Source of the DNA: Caenibius tardaugens NBRC 16725
Lineage (GTDB): Bacteria > Pseudomonadota > Alphaproteobacteria > Sphingomonadales > Sphingomonadaceae
Length of the DNA stretch: 64,000 bases
Reading direction: 5' to 3'
NCBI RefSeq assembly: GCF_003860345.1
Contig: NZ_CP034179.1
Location: forward strand, 1,178,001 to 1,242,000
Shown here: piece by piece, positions 8,224 to 17,496 of the stretch
Layout: the number at the start of each line of letters is the position of its first letter
Numbering within the stretch: position 1 is the first letter of the stretch
Program-made: the position numbers and the translations under genes
The notes under the pieces: generated by a model
What the model saw: only the letters and a program-made list of their open reading frames with translations
The model's database searches: none
Told to the model about the DNA's origin: nothing

Positions 8224-10199
8224 TGAGTTATCCCGCCCAGGGCCTTCACGGTCTCTGCCGGAACGGGCCTGGGCGTGGCCCGTGCATCGCTGGTCGAGAC
8301 CGAATGGGCAAAAACAAGATCACCACTGTAGCCATCACGAAATTCGAAAATGACCTGCGGTTCGGGATAGGCCTGCCAGCGATCCTTGCCGCCCTGTTCG
8401 GGGATGTTGAAGGCGTTGTTGACGCGGATGATCGTGTAGATCGGCCAGCCCTTGCCCCGCGCCTGACCTCCGTTGCCACCGCTGTCGTTGCGATACTGGT
8501 TGCTGGCCCAGAGGACGTTCACCAGCCGGTCGCCCGACTTGTACCACCCGGCCGGCGGTGAGCCCCCGGCATCGCCGATACGGTGGTTGCTACTGGTGTG
8601 GGGGCCGCTGGCGACATCGTAAACGCCCGGCGCAATCCGCGCGACGAACGACTTGTGCAGATCGCCCGTCAGGAAAAATACGGGTTTGCCGAGCGCTTCG
8701 GCAACCTTCAGCAGTTCCTCGCGTTCGTGGAGCTGCGCCGTCCAGCCGTCGTCCTTCGATGCGCCACCCGAACCGGCACCATACCAGGCACCGTTATCAT
8801 GCGGGACGGCCAGGTTGACCGAGGAGACGATGAAGATGAAGTCCGCATCGCTCTTGCGCAGTTCATCGATCAGCCACGCTTTCTGCGTCGCACCGAGCAT
8901 GGAGGTTTTCGGGTTCGCCAGATTGGCCTTGTCATGCAGCGTCCGGTTCGAACGCGTATCGAGCAGGAAAAAGTCGGAGTTCGAAACGCGGAACTTCGAA
9001 AACAGGTTACTGCCGATCGAATAGCGCACATCTTCGGTCACGTTGAACGACGGTTCGATTTCCACGCGGTGGCGATCGATCACGCGGGCTATGCGATAGA
9101 CACCGGTATTGCCGAAACCCCACAGCACGTGCAGGTTCGAATACTTCTTCGGATCGAGCTTCGTGAAATCCGCCTGCGGATCGGTGAGCACATTCGTGCC
9201 GGCCTGAATTTTCGCGGTGCCGAATACCGAAGGTTGCTGATTGCCGATGTCGGGATTGCTCCATCCGACATAGTCGCGCCAAGCGGCAACGGCCGGATCG
9301 CGGAAAACGGCCCGTTCCACGTCATGCTGCAGATCATCCCGGTTGAGATCCTGCTGCCACGGCTTGCCCCGCGCGTCGATCCGGAAGCCGGTTTCGCCGG
9401 AACCTGTCACGTCATTGAGGATTTCGTGATCGTCGAGCGTCACAAACAGCGGCACCTCACGGTAGAAATCCGCCAAGGCCTGCGACCCTTCAAGGTAGAT
9501 CTTGTAGTTGTTCCAAACGCCAGCAATGCCTTTGGCATTGTTCGCTATCTTCGGCAGTTTGGTAATACCGTTGGCCGCGGCCCATTCCTGCTCGGTCTGT
9601 TCACGACCCTTTTCATAGAGCCAGTCGCCATTCTGAATCTGGAAGTGAATGCGATCTTTCAGTTCGGCCAGCATGCGCGTGTAGGTGGGTGGCAGTGGCC
9701 GGTTGCTCTGGTTGTTGCCCGTGCCGATCTCGAAGGCAAAGTTGAACAGGCCTTTCGGATTGACCTTCGCGTCGACATAGTCGGCCGCTGCGGGCAGTGT
9801 CAGGAAGCTGTTGATTTTGCCATCGACGCGGGTGTCGGCCAGTTTTCCATTCAATTCCAGCGCATAGTAGTATTTGGTGCCCGGCTTGAGGCCCGTCAGT
9901 TGCGCCCAGCCGGTCGCATCGTGATCCCAGTTCGTTGTCACTGGCGCAGAACGCTGCGGGTTCGCAAGATCGGGGGATGTCGAATAGACCACGCGGAAGG
10001 TCGCCGGTGCGCGCGTCCGCGCCCAGACACGGATGGATGTCGTGCTGACATTACCAAGTTGGGGCCCATGGGTGAAGCCGTCGAGCTTCTCCACGGCGGG
10101 CGCTACCGCTGTGGTTTGTGCCACGCCTGCCTGCGGCGCCAGCGTGAAAGCGAATAGGGCAAGCGCACCGATACGGCGCTTCATCGTAAATCTCGTCAT
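8220..10199 (-). CDS. PhoD-like alkaline phosphatase/phosphodiesterase
   Basis: A 659-residue exported hydrolase. An N-terminal signal peptide (cleavage near AGVAQ) is followed by a fibronectin-like domain (residues ~40-135). The metallophosphoesterase domain of the PhoD family then carries metal-ligand motifs QNGDW (~189-193), LDDHEILND (~255-263) and TGDLHKS in the C-terminal third. PhoD enzymes cleave phosphate mono- and diesters in the periplasm or outside the cell. An ATG five codons downstream (10184) is an alternative start with a simpler signal peptide. It forms an operon with the coupled membrane protein and lies upstream of a TonB receptor. Confidence 0.85.
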   Translation of the reverse strand: MTRFTMKRRIGALALFAFTLAPQAGVAQTTAVAPAVEKLDGFTHGPQLGNVSTTSIRVWARTRAPATFRVVYSTSPDLANPQRSAPVTTNWDHDATGWAQLTGLKPGTKYYYALELNGKLADTRVDGKINSFLTLPAAADYVDAKVNPKGLFNFAFEIGTGNNQSNRPLPPTYTRMLAELKDRIHFQIQNGDWLYEKGREQTEQEWAAANGITKLPKIANNAKGIAGVWNNYKIYLEGSQALADFYREVPLFVTLDDHEILNDVTGSGETGFRIDARGKPWQQDLNRDDLQHDVERAVFRDPAVAAWRDYVGWSNPDIGNQQPSVFGTAKIQAGTNVLTDPQADFTKLDPKKYSNLHVLWGFGNTGVYRIARVIDRHRVEIEPSFNVTEDVRYSIGSNLFSKFRVSNSDFFLLDTRSNRTLHDKANLANPKTSMLGATQKAWLIDELRKSDADFIFIVSSVNLAVPHDNGAWYGAGSGGASKDDGWTAQLHEREELLKVAEALGKPVFFLTGDLHKSFVARIAPGVYDVASGPHTSSNHRIGDAGGSPPAGWYKSGDRLVNVLWASNQYRNDSGGNGGQARGKGWPIYTIIRVNNAFNIPEQGGKDRWQAYPEPQVIFEFRDGYSGDLVFAHSVSTSDARATPRPVPAETVKALGGITQ

Positions 10200-10851
10200 A
10201 AGGATATTGGCCTTGTGGAAGTCCGCTCCTGCCAGGCCAGAAGATGCACGCTGCGGCCGCCTGTAACAGCGTCACCGGCAGGAATGCCGTCATCCTCGGG
10301 CACATGACCGGGCGATCATGCAAATGGTAGCCGCAAACCGACACGCGCCCCAATCGGCACATGAACCGGTCGACAACGTGATCGAATGGAACGGTCCAGT
10401 GGTCTGGCGCCGCAAATTGGCCCTGAAACCTGGCGGTGTCGCCCCGGAATCATGCGATAAGCCATGATTACGCGGGACCGGAATACTCGGAATCCGCGGG
10501 CCAGATCTTAAAAAACGCGCGGCATCTATGGCCATCGATACCGCGCCCAACAAAGTCTACTTATTTGATTGAAATCACTGTCGTCAGCAAAGTTTTGTTT
10601 GCACACCCCAAAGCCGGGCTTGTTCCGGCACTATCTGGAAAACAGTGCGCATCAGGCTGACAACGCGAACGTGGCGCCAGACAATACCGTTCCAGCCTAC
10701 CCCCCGCACCGATACGGACCCCGGCGATCATTTCTACTTTCTGGAACAGTTGGGGTGATTTTATCTGTCTGGCTGGCACAATTAGTCCATTCTAAACCTC
10801 TCCTCACCCCCGATCCTAGCGGGGCCGCAAAATTCCAGAGGAGAGCCAGCC
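10200..10851. other. Long intergenic region between divergent units
   Basis: About 650 bp with no supportable gene. It holds the divergent promoters of the PhoD operon and the hydrolase operon. One clean inverted repeat is visible (AATCATG at 10448-10454 with CATGATT at 10463-10469), a possible operator. The bases just before 10852 give a good ribosome site (GAGGAGA). Confidence 0.5.
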
Positions 10852-11511
10852 ATGTCGATCAAAGCCACACCGACCCCTGCCAAATCCTTGCTGGAGCCGG
10901 GCAACCACGCGCTGGTACTCATCGATTTCCAGTCGCAAATGGCCTTCGCCACCAAATCGATCGCCCCCGAATTGCTGCGCAACAACGCGGCGTTGCTGGC
11001 CAACAGCGCTGCGGGCTTCGATGTCCCGACCATTCTGACGACCGTCGCCGAAAAGAGCTTCTCCGGCCCGATGTTCAGCGAAATCACCGATGCCTTCCCC
11101 GGTCAGCCAATGCTTGACCGCACCAGCATGAACACATGGGAAGACCCGGCAGTGATTGCGGAAGTAAACCGCATCGGCAAGGATCGCCTCGTCTTTGCGG
11201 GCCTGTGGACGTCGGTGTGCATTGTCGCTCCGGTGCTGTCTGCGCTCGATCAGGGCTACGAAGTCTATGTGATCACCGACGCCAGCGGCGATATCTCGGA
11301 AGAAGCGCATGACCGTGCGGTCGAACGCATGGTGCAAGCTGGCGCCATACCGATGACTGCCCTGCAGTATCTCCTCGAACTGCAGCGCGACTGGGCACGG
11401 GCCGCGACCTACGACCTGACCACCGGCATCGCCCGGAAATGGGGCGGCGCCTATGGTTTGGGCATTACTTACGCCCGGACGATGTTCGACGCATCGGAAG
11501 GCGGTCACTGA
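10852..11511 (+). CDS. Isochorismatase-fold cysteine hydrolase, YcaC-like
   Basis: A 219-residue cytosolic hydrolase of the isochorismatase-like superfamily. The strand-1 Asp25 (LVLIDFQ) and the nucleophile Cys123 in WTSVCI are visible; Lys68 is a candidate for the third catalytic residue. Overall layout (PTILTTVAEKS, FAGLWTSVC, VITDASGD, MVQAGA) matches YcaC-type proteins, whose substrate is unknown. The ribosome site GAGGAGA precedes the ATG. It heads a run with an XapX protein and an amidohydrolase, a combination I recall from other proteobacteria, suggesting amide or imide hydrolysis. That role is inferred. Confidence 0.85.
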   Translation: MSIKATPTPAKSLLEPGNHALVLIDFQSQMAFATKSIAPELLRNNAALLANSAAGFDVPTILTTVAEKSFSGPMFSEITDAFPGQPMLDRTSMNTWEDPAVIAEVNRIGKDRLVFAGLWTSVCIVAPVLSALDQGYEVYVITDASGDISEEAHDRAVERMVQAGAIPMTALQYLLELQRDWARAATYDLTTGIARKWGGAYGLGITYARTMFDASEGGH

Positions 11512-11680
11512 TCCCCTTCAGGCAAGGGGATAGCCCGGCTCACCGCTTGCGTGCTTCCGGCTGATCTTCCCGCAGCGGACCGGAGGAATTTCTCATGGGA
11601 TTTACCGCCAACCGACAGCACCGGAGCTTTTCACGAGGATGGGCGTTCGAGAAGGACAGGCCCAACGGGAGGACGGATCG

Positions 11681-11929
11681 ATGAAAATCTATCTTATTGC
11701 ATTGGGTGCCGGGCTACTGGCAGGCTTTGTCTATAGCCTGCTCGGCGTCCGATCCCCTGCCCCGCCGGTTGTCGCGCTCATCGGCCTGGCCGGGATTTTG
11801 CTGGGCGAACAGATCGTCCCCATCGCCAAAAGACTGTCCGACCGTGCCGAACTGGCCCGTTATGTTCGCGACAATTGCGCGCCGCAGATCCTGGGCACCC
11901 CCACCCCTCCTGCGGAGCATGATTCATGA
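11681..11929 (+). CDS. XapX domain membrane protein
   Basis: An 82-residue protein with two hydrophobic helices and the XapX signature (GLLAGFVYSLLGVRSPAPPV, then LAGILLGEQ). Such small proteins are found near purine/xanthosine-type or amidohydrolase genes, and their function is unknown. The start at 11681 follows GGGAGGA. The stop overlaps the amidohydrolase start (ATGA), so the two are coupled. The 169 bp before it hold no gene. Confidence 0.85.
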   Translation: MKIYLIALGAGLLAGFVYSLLGVRSPAPPVVALIGLAGILLGEQIVPIAKRLSDRAELARYVRDNCAPQILGTPTPPAEHDS

Positions 11930-13860
11930 ACCCAATCACCCGCCGCGAGGCGCTTGCGGGCGCTGCCACGACTGCCCTCCTCACTGCAACGGAAAGCTTT
12001 GCCATGTCCCAGTCCGATCTGATCATCGTCAATGCCAAGGTGACCACGCTCGACCGCGCCAATCCGCAGGCCGAAGCTGTTGCGATCCGCAACGGCACGT
12101 TCCTCCATGTCGGCACCGAACAGGATGTCCGCGATGCCGTCAGCCCCGGTGCGACTGTGATCGACGCCAAAGGGCGCCGTCTGATCCCCGGCCTGATCGA
12201 CAGCCACATCCATGTCATTCGTGGCGGGCTCAACTATAATATGGAACTGCGCTGGGACGGCGTGCCAAGCCTTGCCGATGCCATGGCCATGCTCAAAAAG
12301 CAGGTCGCGAACACCCCCCCGCCGCAATGGGTGCGGGTGGTCGGTGGCTTTGCCGAGCATCAGTTCGTCGAGAAAAGGCTGCCGACGCTTGACGAAATCA
12401 ATGCCGTCGCACCGGACACGCCCGTGTTCATCCTCCATCTTTATGATCGCGCCCTGCTCAACGCCGCGGCGCTGCGGGTCGTGGGCTATACCAAGGACAC
12501 CCCAAACCCGCCGGGTGGTGAAATCGTTCGCGATGCAGCGGGCAATCCCACCGGGCTCCTGCTTGCCCAGCCCAATGCCACGATCCTCTACGCCACGCTC
12601 GCCAAGGGGCCGAAGCTGCCCGAAGAGTATCAGGTCAATTCGACGAAGCATTTCATGCGCGAACTGAATTCGCTGGGTGTGACCAGCGTGATCGATGCGG
12701 GCGGCGGCTATCAGAACTATCCTGATGACTATGCGATCATTGAAAAATTGCATCAGGATGGCGAACTGACCCTGCGCATCGCCTACAATCTCTTCACCCA
12801 GAAACCGAAGGAAGAGCTGAAGGATTTTGCCACCTGGTCCACGCAAGTGAAGCCCGGTGATGGCGACGACACCTATCGTCATAACGGTGCGGGCGAAATG
12901 CTGGTCTATTCCGCCGCCGATTTCGAAGATTTCCGCGTCGAACGGCCCGACATGCCGCCCACCATGGAAAGCGATCTCGAACCCGTGGTGCGCCTGCTTG
13001 CCGAGCGTCGCTGGCCATGGCGGCTTCATGCCACCTATGATCAAACGATCAGCCGCGCGCTCGACGTGTTCGAGAAGGTGAACCGGGACATCCCCCTGCA
13101 AGGCCTCAACTGGTTCTTCGACCACGCCGAAACCATCAGCGAACGCAACATCGACCGCATCGCCGCGCTGGGCGGCGGCATCGCGGTGCAACACCGCATG
13201 ATGTATCAAGGCGAATATTTCATCGAACGCTATGGCGCCCGGGCCGCCGAAGCAGCCCCACCGATCAAGCGCATGATGGCGGCCGGCCTGCCGGTCGGCG
13301 CGGGCACCGATGCGACACGCGTCGCAAGCTATAACCCCTGGGTGTCGCTCTCGTGGCTCGTCACCAGCAAGACGCTCGGAGGCACGACGCTCTATCCGGT
13401 GCGCAACCGCCTCGACCGTGAAATGGCGCTGCGGTTGTGGACGGAAAAAAACACATGGTTTTCGAACGAAGTGGGCAAGAAAGGCCAGATCAAGACGGGC
13501 CAGCTCGCGGATCTCGCATTGCTGTCCGACGATTATTTCAGCGTCGCGGAAAGCGAGATCGTCCATTTGCGCGCTGTGCTCACCATCCTTGGTGGCAAAG
13601 TCGTACATGGCGAGGGCGATTACGGCCCCATCGCCCCCGCGCTGCCTCGGGCCATGCCCGAATGGTCGCCAGTGGCAACGTTCGGGGGTTATTATCGTCG
13701 GCCCGAAGGGGACGCACAGAAGATGGCCTCGGCTTGCGGCTGCGCCTCATCCTGCGCGGTGCATGGTCACGATCATGCCGCTGCGCTGGGGCAGGCATTG
13801 CCCGTTGCCGATGTCCAGAGTTTCTGGGGCGCCTTCGGCTGCGGTTGCTGGGCAGTCTGA
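11926..13860 (+). CDS. Exported amidohydrolase (YtcJ-like) with a Cys/His-rich C-terminal tail
   Basis: A 644-residue metal-dependent hydrolase. The N-terminus has a twin-arginine-like signal (TRREALAGAATTALL). The amidohydrolase barrel begins near residue 30 with the metal-binding His94-x-His96 of IDSHIH, later FDHAE and a GAGTDATR strand end. After the barrel, the last ~44 residues contain five Cys (604, 606, 610, 639, 641) and three His (613, 615, 617), ending in FWGAFGCGCWAV. This tail is not part of the catalytic fold and looks metal-binding. The gene is coupled to the XapX gene. Substrate unknown; related enzymes act on cyclic amides or ureido compounds. Confidence 0.85.
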   Translation: MNPITRREALAGAATTALLTATESFAMSQSDLIIVNAKVTTLDRANPQAEAVAIRNGTFLHVGTEQDVRDAVSPGATVIDAKGRRLIPGLIDSHIHVIRGGLNYNMELRWDGVPSLADAMAMLKKQVANTPPPQWVRVVGGFAEHQFVEKRLPTLDEINAVAPDTPVFILHLYDRALLNAAALRVVGYTKDTPNPPGGEIVRDAAGNPTGLLLAQPNATILYATLAKGPKLPEEYQVNSTKHFMRELNSLGVTSVIDAGGGYQNYPDDYAIIEKLHQDGELTLRIAYNLFTQKPKEELKDFATWSTQVKPGDGDDTYRHNGAGEMLVYSAADFEDFRVERPDMPPTMESDLEPVVRLLAERRWPWRLHATYDQTISRALDVFEKVNRDIPLQGLNWFFDHAETISERNIDRIAALGGGIAVQHRMMYQGEYFIERYGARAAEAAPPIKRMMAAGLPVGAGTDATRVASYNPWVSLSWLVTSKTLGGTTLYPVRNRLDREMALRLWTEKNTWFSNEVGKKGQIKTGQLADLALLSDDYFSVAESEIVHLRAVLTILGGKVVHGEGDYGPIAPALPRAMPEWSPVATFGGYYRRPEGDAQKMASACGCASSCAVHGHDHAAALGQALPVADVQSFWGAFGCGCWAV

Positions 13861-13998
13861 GCCTTGGCCTCTCCCAAGCGCCCGTCCGGGCAAATCGCGC
13901 ACCCCGGTGACGCGCATGTGTGAAACCTGTATGTGCCGCAAACATGCGGCAGGGATCGATGGCTTGCAATACAAGGTGATAAGGCAGGAGCGCGGACA

Positions 13999-15585
13999 AT
14001 GACCACGACACCCGCTTCCGCTGCGGAACAACCGCTGGCCAGCCCGATGTTCCGCGCCTTGTGGATTGCGACCATCGTATCCAACGTCGGCACCTGGATG
14101 CACGATGTCGGCGCGGGCTGGCTGATGACGTCGCTGTCACCCGATCCGTTGATGGTTGCGCTGGTGCAGGCAGCGACCACCTTTCCAATGTTCGCACTGG
14201 CGCTGCCCGCAGGTGCGCTCGCCGACATCATCGACCGCCGCCGCCTGCTGATCGGTGCGCAACTGTTCGGACTGGTCGGGGCCGCCGGGCTCGCCGGCAT
14301 TACACTTGCGGGTTTCACGACCGCGTGGATTCTGCTCGTCTTCACGGCCCTGATTGCTGTCGGCGCGGCCTTTTCGGCCCCGGCATTTCAGGCGATCGTC
14401 CCCGAACTGGTGCCAACCAAGGCGTTGCAGCAGGCGGTTGCGCTCAACTCGCTGGGGGTCAACATTGCCCGCGCCATCGGCCCCGCACTGGGCGGTGTGA
14501 TCATTGCCGCATCGGGCCCGGCCGCAGTCTTCGCGGTCAACGCCCTGTCGGTTATCGGCGTTATCATCGTGCTTGTCCGCTGGCGCCGCACGATCCCCGA
14601 ACGCAGCCTGCCCGCCGAACATATGATCGGCGCCATGCGCGCAGGCCTGCGTTATGCCATGCGTGCCCCCGAACTCCAGATCGTGCTGGTCCGTTCCGTG
14701 GGCTTCTTTCTGTTCGCCAGCGGCCTGTGGGCGCTCCTGCCGATCATTGCACGGCGCGATCTCGGTCTGGGTCCGGCGGGCTATGGCGGGTTGCTGACTT
14801 TCATGGGCCTGGGCGCGATTGCCGGGGCGATGCTGATGCCCAGGCTGCGCGGCCGGATAAGCGTCAACATGATTGCGCTGGCGGCTTCTGTGATGCTGGC
14901 AGGGGCAATGGCGACGCTGGCGACAGTCACCAATTTCTGGTCGGCCTCTGCGGCGCTCTTCGGTGCGGGCCTCGCGTGGATTGCCATGATGGCGACGCTC
15001 AATGGCGGCGCACAGGCAACATCGCCCGGCTGGGTCAAGGCGCGCGCGCTCGCCATCTACCTCCTGATATTCCAGGGATCGATGGCGGGGGGCTCGGCAC
15101 TCTGGGGCACGGTCGCCTCGCGGATCGGCGTGCCATCAACCCTGGGTATAGCGGCAGGACTGCTCGCAGCGGTCGCACTGATCCTCGCATGGCGCGCTCC
15201 CTTCGACCGCACCAGCACGCTCGATCTGGCCCCTTCGGCGCATTGGCCGGCACCGCTGGTGGACGGTGGGGTGGAACATGACAGCGGGCCGGTGCTGGTT
15301 ACCATCGAATATACTATCGCCCCCGAGAAAGTCGCCGATTTCTTCGACGCGATGCAGGACATGCAGCGTATTCGCCGCCGTGACGGGGCAATCCATTGGG
15401 GCGTGTATGAAGACACCGCACACCCCGGAACTGTGATCGAGACTTTCACCGTCGAAAGCTGGCTTGAACATCTGCGCCAACATGATCGCGTGACCAACGC
15501 CGACCGCGTCTATCAGGATGCGCTGGCCGAATTCCACATAAAGGAAACCCCGCCAAAGGTCCGTCATTTCGTCACCCGCTCATGA
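13999..15585 (+). CDS. MFS exporter with a C-terminal ABM-like domain
   Basis: A 528-residue major facilitator of the EntS/DUF894 type, with about 11-12 hydrophobic segments in residues ~15-410. After the last helix there is a soluble ~110-residue domain beginning VLVTIEYTIAPEKVADFF, with the look of an antibiotic-biosynthesis-monooxygenase-like dimeric alpha/beta barrel, often found at the end of this exporter subfamily. The start at 13999 follows GCAGGAG; the open frame extends further upstream without a ribosome site. It lies 138 bp after the amidohydrolase and may share its transcript. Confidence 0.85.
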   Translation: MTTTPASAAEQPLASPMFRALWIATIVSNVGTWMHDVGAGWLMTSLSPDPLMVALVQAATTFPMFALALPAGALADIIDRRRLLIGAQLFGLVGAAGLAGITLAGFTTAWILLVFTALIAVGAAFSAPAFQAIVPELVPTKALQQAVALNSLGVNIARAIGPALGGVIIAASGPAAVFAVNALSVIGVIIVLVRWRRTIPERSLPAEHMIGAMRAGLRYAMRAPELQIVLVRSVGFFLFASGLWALLPIIARRDLGLGPAGYGGLLTFMGLGAIAGAMLMPRLRGRISVNMIALAASVMLAGAMATLATVTNFWSASAALFGAGLAWIAMMATLNGGAQATSPGWVKARALAIYLLIFQGSMAGGSALWGTVASRIGVPSTLGIAAGLLAAVALILAWRAPFDRTSTLDLAPSAHWPAPLVDGGVEHDSGPVLVTIEYTIAPEKVADFFDAMQDMQRIRRRDGAIHWGVYEDTAHPGTVIETFTVESWLEHLRQHDRVTNADRVYQDALAEFHIKETPPKVRHFVTRS

Positions 15586-15638
15586 CGGCGCACATCCATG
15601 TCCCGCATGGGAAGCGCGGCAAAACCTGCCCGCAGGGT

Positions 15639-16568
15639 CTACAGTTCGGGCAACCCGGTGGCCTCGGCATCATGGCGCCCCAGTTCAACGAACTGTTCGA
15701 GAAGCCATGAGGCCGCAGGGCCGGGCGGTGTGTCCCGCCGCCATACGCCCGCAAAGCGATAGATGCCGCCGGGATAATCGGGCATAGCGAGCTGGACCAG
15801 CGTGCCTGCGGCCAGATCGGACTGGATCAGTGGCAGTGGCATATTGCCCCAGCCGACCCCTTCACGCAGCAAGGCATGCTTGGCGCCCAGATCCGCAAGG
15901 CGCCATGTCGTGGGGCTCATCACCGAATAGTCCTGTCCTTCGGTGAAGCGCGATCGATCGGTCAGCACGAGCTGGGTATAATCGCGCCCCGCAACCGGCG
16001 GAATGCGTTCCATCCGGCCCAATGGATGATCGGGCGCGGCAACAGGCACCATCACAATGGCACCGGCGGCCACGCATTCGACACCTTCGACCCCGGCTGC
16101 AAGCGGACCCGAAATGCCGACAATCGCCTTGCGATCGAGAACCATCTCGGTAATCGCCCCCAATGCTTCGACATGCAGGTGCAGCTGGACGGTCGGGAAC
16201 TTCTTGGCAAAAGCGCGCAACACCCTGCCCAGCCGGTCAGCAGGCAGCATCACATCAACCGCCAGATCGATCTCGGCTTCGAGACCGTCAAGCAGACCTT
16301 TGACCTTGGCGCGCAGCCGGTCGATGCCGAGCGATATCCCGCGCGCTTCTGCCAGTAGCGCACGGCCTGCCGCGGTAACCTGCGGCTTGCGCGTTCCTTC
16401 ACGCTCGAACAGCGTCAGTCCGAGCTGCGCTTCGAGGTTGGAGATACCATAGCTGATAACCGACACCGCGCGATTAAGCCGGCGCCCCGCCGCTGCAAAG
16501 CTGCCTGTGTCCACGATTGCGAGAAAGATACGCAATTGATCGAGCGTTGGCGTGCCGGGGTTGTTCAC
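15639..16568 (-). CDS. LysR family transcriptional regulator
   Basis: A 309-residue protein with a winged helix-turn-helix at residues ~7-66 (LRIFLAIVDTGSFAAAGRRL, LEAQLGLTLFER) and a LysR effector-binding domain after residue ~90. It starts with GTG at 16566-16568, preceded by GAGGAAG. It is divergent from the pirin gene with 115 bp between, the classic arrangement in which the regulator controls the pirin gene and itself. The inducer is unknown. Confidence 0.92.
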   Translation of the reverse strand: MNNPGTPTLDQLRIFLAIVDTGSFAAAGRRLNRAVSVISYGISNLEAQLGLTLFEREGTRKPQVTAAGRALLAEARGISLGIDRLRAKVKGLLDGLEAEIDLAVDVMLPADRLGRVLRAFAKKFPTVQLHLHVEALGAITEMVLDRKAIVGISGPLAAGVEGVECVAAGAIVMVPVAAPDHPLGRMERIPPVAGRDYTQLVLTDRSRFTEGQDYSVMSPTTWRLADLGAKHALLREGVGWGNMPLPLIQSDLAAGTLVQLAMPDYPGGIYRFAGVWRRDTPPGPAASWLLEQFVELGRHDAEATGLPEL

Positions 16569-16591
16569 TTTTCAACTTCCTCGAAGAAACT

Positions 16592-16604
16592 GATAAATAT
16601 TATC
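16592..16604. promoter_or_regulatory. Candidate LysR operator between lysR and pirin genes
   Basis: An inverted repeat of GATAA and TTATC with a three-base centre lies inside the 115-bp divergent region and resembles LysR-type T-N11-A boxes. Assignment is by position and symmetry only. Confidence 0.5.
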
Positions 16605-16683
16605 CCACTAATCAAGAGGATGGGCAATCACTAACTAGGTTCTCGACCGGTCACCGATTCACGGGGGCCACTGGAGACAGACC

Positions 16684-17382
16684 ATGATCGAACTTCGTCC
16701 TTTCGACAGCCTCGGCGGCGCCAATCACGGCTGGCTCGACGCCAAGCATCATTTTTCCTTTGCGGACTATCACGATCCCGCGCGCACCAACTGGGGCAAT
16801 CTGCGTGTCTGGAACGACGATACGATCGCGCCACAAACCGGCTTTCCGCCGCACCCGCACCGCGACATGGAAATCATCACGTATGTTCGTGAAGGCGCGA
16901 TCACGCACGAGGACAGCCTCGGCAACAAGGGCCGCACCGAAGCCGGTGATGTGCAGGTGATGAGCGCCGGGACGGGCATTCGCCATTCGGAATACAATCT
17001 CGAAGATGTGACGACAAAGATTTTCCAGATCTGGATCATTCCGACCCGCGATGCCGCAGCCCCGCAATGGGGTGCCAAGCCTTTCCCGAAAGGGGAACGT
17101 TCGGGCAAGTTCGTCACTTTGGCGTCAGGCTTTGCAAACGACAGCGATGCCCTGCCGATCCGCACTGATGCGCGCGTCCTCGGCGCTTCGCTGAAAGCGG
17201 GGGAAACGGCCGAATACCCGCTGGGCGATGGTCGTCGCGCCTATCTCGTCCCGGCGACGGGTGCGGTGCAAATCGACGATATCGCCGTCAACGCCCGCGA
17301 CGGTGCGGCAATCCGCGATGTGGACATGGTGCGCGTCACGGCGCTGAAAGACAGCGAAATCATCCTTGTCGACACCGTTTGA
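16684..17382 (+). CDS. Pirin family protein
   Basis: A 232-residue bicupin. The metal ligands expected in pirins are present: His57 and His59 in PPHPHRD, His101 and Glu103 in IRHSEYN. Some bacterial pirins have quercetinase activity, and others modulate enzymes under oxidative stress, so no single reaction can be claimed. The ATG follows CTGGAGAC. It stands alone, divergent from the LysR gene, and ends in a hairpin terminator. Confidence 0.92.
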   Translation: MIELRPFDSLGGANHGWLDAKHHFSFADYHDPARTNWGNLRVWNDDTIAPQTGFPPHPHRDMEIITYVREGAITHEDSLGNKGRTEAGDVQVMSAGTGIRHSEYNLEDVTTKIFQIWIIPTRDAAAPQWGAKPFPKGERSGKFVTLASGFANDSDALPIRTDARVLGASLKAGETAEYPLGDGRRAYLVPATGAVQIDDIAVNARDGAAIRDVDMVRVTALKDSEIILVDTV

Positions 17383-17391
17383 AATGACGGA

Positions 17392-17428
17392 AATGCGGGG
17401 CCCGGGCCTATACCCCTGACCCCGCATT
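17392..17428 (+). terminator. Terminator hairpin after the pirin gene
   Basis: A perfect 9-bp inverted repeat (AATGCGGGG at 17392-17400, CCCCGCATT at 17420-17428) begins 10 bp after the pirin stop. No long T-run follows. Confidence 0.6.
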
Positions 17429-17442
17429 CCCCCTCAAGGCCA

Positions 17443-17483
17443 GCATGTGCGGTTGCCTCGGGGCAATCGGCAACAGCACATGC
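17443..17483 (-). terminator. Compound hairpin after the TonB receptor gene
   Basis: Nested inverted repeats: GCATGTGC/GCACATGC (17443-17450 with 17476-17483) enclosing GTTGCC/GGCAAC (17452-17457 with 17469-17474). It lies 13 bp beyond the receptor stop on the - strand and probably ends that transcript. Confidence 0.6.
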
Positions 17484-17496
17484 CTTTGGCATCCCT

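Noticed and set aside
11860-13608. A 582-codon open frame opposite the amidohydrolase
   Set aside because: Antisense shadow of a gene with clear HxH metal motif and coupled start.
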